Shown here: piece after piece, positions 6,196 through 7,906 of the stretch | How the letters are laid out: each line of letters opens with the position of its first letter | Numbering within the stretch: position 1 is the first letter of the stretch | Assembly (NCBI GenBank): GCA_030151145.1 | Contig: JASLEL010000031.1 | Span: 1 to 7,906, forward strand | Length of the DNA: 7,906 nucleotides | Reading direction: 5' to 3' | Source of the DNA: Aquirhabdus sp. | GTDB lineage: Bacteria; Pseudomonadota; Gammaproteobacteria; Pseudomonadales; Moraxellaceae | Translations under genes and position numbers: made by a program | Notes under the pieces: generated by a model | The model's input: the letters and a program-made list of their open reading frames with translations, nothing else | The model's database searches: none | What the model was told of the DNA's origin: nothing

Positions 6196-6229
6196 TTTAA
6201 AAACAAAAAAACCGCATCAATTGCGGTTT
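6196..6229 (-). terminator. Rho-independent terminator of acpP
   Basis: Read on the minus strand, an eight-base stem (6222-6229 with 6209-6216) and five-base loop are followed by a long T-rich tail (eight T, G, then more T, about 6196-6210). It lies about 95 bases past the acpP stop codon. The plus-strand side has only a weak T tail, so termination should favour minus-strand transcripts. The core CCGCATCAA...TGCGG resembles the vfr-fxsA terminator. Confidence 0.88.
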
Positions 6230-6322
6230 CTTTGTTGTATCGACCACGATCTATACGATCAAAGATGCCTGCATAGCCTATCAACGCCTGCAGAGATCAG
6301 CCCTGTCGCAAGATCGGTGCGA

Positions 6323-6559
6323 TTACGCCAGTTTCTTGCTGACGTAGTCGATGGCCGATTGTACCGTGGTAATGGCACTGGAATCTTCATCAGGAATCGT
6401 GATGTTGAAATCGTTTTCGAAGGACATCACCAGCTCAACCAGATCCAGCGAATCCGCACCCAGATCATCCATAAATGATGCTTCGTTTTTGATTTCTTCA
6501 ACACGGATTCCGAGTTGTTCTGCAACGGCAGCTTTCACACGTTGTTCGATATCGCTCAC
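6323..6559 (-). CDS. acpP: Acyl carrier protein AcpP
   Basis: AcpP is the small acidic carrier that holds growing acyl chains on a 4'-phosphopantetheine arm during type II fatty-acid synthesis in the cytoplasm. The product has 78 residues, the standard length. The prosthetic group attaches to S37 in the LGADSLDLVELVM motif; the preceding ASFMDDL and following FNITIPDED segments are family hallmarks. Translation begins at GTG (6559), supported by a strong AAGGAG ribosome binding site at the right distance and by the conserved MSDIEQRV start. It follows fabG on the same strand after 250 bp, a gap that probably carries a dedicated promoter to supply this abundant protein. No fabF follows; instead a terminator ends the unit. 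Confidence 0.97.
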   Translation of the reverse strand: MSDIEQRVKAAVAEQLGIRVEEIKNEASFMDDLGADSLDLVELVMSFENDFNITIPDEDSSAITTVQSAIDYVSKKLA

Positions 6560-6565
6560 CGAAAA

Positions 6566-6573
6566 TCTCCTTC
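6566..6573 (-). promoter_or_regulatory. Strong ribosome binding site of acpP
   Basis: On the minus strand GAAGGAGA lies about seven bases before the GTG start. It decides the non-ATG start of acpP and is the strongest Shine-Dalgarno sequence in the window, consistent with high expression. Confidence 0.8.
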
Positions 6574-6612
6574 AGGTTTGTGTATCTTCATAAAAATAAA
6601 AAATCAGGCGCT

Positions 6613-6677
6613 AGTGTAAAGTAAACCGAAAAAAATACAATTGCCGATTATGCTCACACCAGTCAAGAGATAGTCAA
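6613..6677 (-). promoter_or_regulatory. Candidate acpP promoter region
   Basis: Two overlapping possibilities are visible on the minus strand. TTGACT (6672-6677) lies 19 bp before CATAAT (6647-6652), each five of six to consensus but with long spacing. TTGTAT (6635-6640) lies 16 bp before TACACT (6613-6618). A second TTGACT lies 11 bp from the first (6661-6666). Either promoter would give acpP a leader of roughly 45 to 80 bases. The T-rich DNA in this segment fits a promoter. Which one is used cannot be told from sequence. Confidence 0.4.
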
Positions 6678-6809
6678 CAGGCTGTCATCGCCCGTTGCTA
6701 TCGTTTACGTTTCACCCGCTCGCAAGCCCGGGAAAGCCAAATCTATCGAAAAACACGCCGCACCTAGCATAAGCTGAGTTCAAGCGGAGTGCAATTCACC
6801 ATGTCAAAC

Positions 6810-7565
6810 TTAATGCAGGTACAGACCGCCGTTGACCGGTAGCACGGCACCAGTGATATAGCCTGCTTGTAGACTGGCCAAAAACGCCACCGCATCGGCA
6901 ATATCACTCGCCTGCCCCATCCGTCCCAGCGGAATCTGCGCCATCATCGCATCACGCAGTTTTTCATCCAGCACATGCGTCATGTCGGTCTGAATGAAGC
7001 CCGGCGCCACGCAGTTGACCGTGATATTACGACCACCCATTTCACGCGCCAGCGCACGGCTAAAGCCTTCGATACCGGCCTTGGCAGCCACATAGTTGGT
7101 CTGACCTGCATTGCCCATCTGCGCCACGACGGACGTGATGTTAATAATGCGACCAAAACGGGCCTTACTCATGCCGCGCAGCACAGCCTTGGACAGATAA
7201 AACACCGCATGCAGATGCACCTGCATGATGTCCTGCCAGTCAGCTTCGGACATGCGCATCAGCAAACCGTCTTTGGTGATACCCGCGTTGTTGACCAGCA
7301 CACTGATGGTGCCAAATTCTGCTTCGATCGACTTGACCAGTGCATCCATGGCCGTCGTATCACGCACATCGAGCACACGACCTGTACCGTGCTCAGCCAG
7401 TGTCTGACTGATCTGGGCTGCACCGGACTCACTGGTCGCGGTACCGACAACAAAGAAGCCTTGCGTTGCCAAACTACTTGCAATCGCCGCACCAATACCG
7501 CGACTTGCACCAGTCACCAGCGCAACTTGACGTGGTTTGTTTGTATCTGAAGTCATATCGTTCAT
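6810..7565 (-). CDS. fabG: 3-oxoacyl-ACP reductase FabG
   Basis: FabG is the NADPH-dependent reductase that converts 3-oxoacyl-ACP to 3-hydroxyacyl-ACP in each elongation cycle, acting as a cytoplasmic tetramer. The 251-residue protein is a classical short-chain dehydrogenase. It has the cofactor motif TGASRGIG (18-25), NNAG (92-95), the catalytic S145, Y158 and K162 (NYVAAKAG), and PGFIQTDM (189-195 region). The C-terminal AGYITGAVLPVNGG is typical of FabG. At the position of the tetrad Asn (N in the E. coli TNLSSVF segment) this protein has H117 (QVHLHAVF). The ATG start overlaps the fabD stop by four bases (ATGA), which signals translational coupling; an AGAAGGGA-like ribosome binding site precedes it. 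An ATG three codons inside is less likely. acpP follows after 250 bp. Confidence 0.96.
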   Translation of the reverse strand: MNDMTSDTNKPRQVALVTGASRGIGAAIASSLATQGFFVVGTATSESGAAQISQTLAEHGTGRVLDVRDTTAMDALVKSIEAEFGTISVLVNNAGITKDGLLMRMSEADWQDIMQVHLHAVFYLSKAVLRGMSKARFGRIINITSVVAQMGNAGQTNYVAAKAGIEGFSRALAREMGGRNITVNCVAPGFIQTDMTHVLDEKLRDAMMAQIPLGRMGQASDIADAVAFLASLQAGYITGAVLPVNGGLYLH

Positions 7566-7906
7566 GCCAGTTTCCCTTCTGCGACGGCGATGTGGGTCAG
7601 CGCGTCGTCCAAACGACTGCGCATGTCAATCGGGTAGCATATTATCGATTCCGGCATACGTTTCGCAAGGTTAGAGAGCACATTCCCCGGTCCACACTCG
7701 ACCAGTTGCGTTACACCCAACGCTTTGAGTGTCGCCGAAGTCTGTGTCCAGCAGACTGGACGATACAACTGGCTTAACAGCGCAGATTTCAGATGCTCCA
7801 GATCCGGCTCCACGATGGCATGTGCATTCTGGATCACCGGAATAGTCGGCATATGGATCGCCGTCTGGCTCAGCACCTCAGCCAATGCTTCGGCTGCAGG
7901 CTGCAT
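7562..7906 (-). CDS. fabD: Malonyl-CoA:ACP transacylase FabD, C-terminal part
   Basis: FabD moves malonyl from CoA to ACP to make the extender unit for fatty-acid synthesis. Only the last 114 or so of about 310 residues are in the window. The Met at the window edge aligns with an internal Met of the family (the SPMMKPA segment of E. coli FabD), so the gene continues beyond 7906. Visible family features are PAAEALAEVL, IPVIQNAH, LYRPVCWTQT and the ECGPGNVLSNLAKR motif (about residues 70-83 of this fragment), equivalent to EVGPGKVLTGLTKR. The catalytic GHSLG Ser and the active-site His lie outside the window. It overlaps fabG by four bases and is clearly co-transcribed with it. Confidence 0.95.
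   Translation of the reverse strand: MQPAAEALAEVLSQTAIHMPTIPVIQNAHAIVEPDLEHLKSALLSQLYRPVCWTQTSATLKALGVTQLVECGPGNVLSNLAKRMPESIICYPIDMRSRLDDALTHIAVAEGKLA

Noticed and set aside
6975..7550. 191-codon plus-strand open frame opposite fabG
   Set aside because: Complementary shadow of a clear fabG; rich in His, Thr and Arg with no family match.

Overview
This window reads as a housekeeping segment of a gammaproteobacterial chromosome. The protein sequences (a Vfr/CRP regulator, an Acinetobacter-like acyl carrier protein and FabG, a YhfA-type OsmC protein, a free-standing ruvC) suggest the order Pseudomonadales, probably family Moraxellaceae. That placement rests on remembered family sequences, not on a search. 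I see no transposase, integrase, phage gene, CRISPR array, tRNA or rRNA.

Layout from left to right: thiD (+, thiamine pyrimidine kinase) ends at a strong terminator. yhfA (-, OsmC family) and vfr (+, cAMP receptor protein family) are divergent and separated by an unusually long gap of about 790 bp that holds several dyads and no convincing gene. vfr and fxsA (-, inner-membrane FxsA family) converge on a shared bidirectional terminator. fxsA and ruvC are divergent. ruvC (Holliday-junction resolvase) and queG (epoxyqueuosine reductase) are 18 bp apart and probably form one operon, which ends at a bidirectional terminator facing a DUF3597 gene (-). The right end is the fatty-acid synthesis cluster fabD-fabG-acpP on the minus strand. 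fabD is cut by the window edge and overlaps fabG by 4 bp. acpP lies after a 250-bp gap that seems to carry its own promoter, and it ends at a strong terminator.

Functionally, the three fab/acp genes supply malonyl-ACP, the ACP carrier and the first reduction of each elongation cycle. The other genes are independent units for thiamine supply, recombination repair, tRNA queuosine modification and global cAMP-type regulation. The yhfA/crp divergent pair matches the arrangement I recall in E. coli, which supports both assignments.

I found no clear new biological system. The points most worth a second look are the long structured yhfA-vfr gap with a possible Vfr autoregulatory site, a His in FabG where the catalytic Asn of the SDR tetrad normally sits, the Gly/Phe repeat tail of FxsA, and the promoter architecture upstream of acpP.
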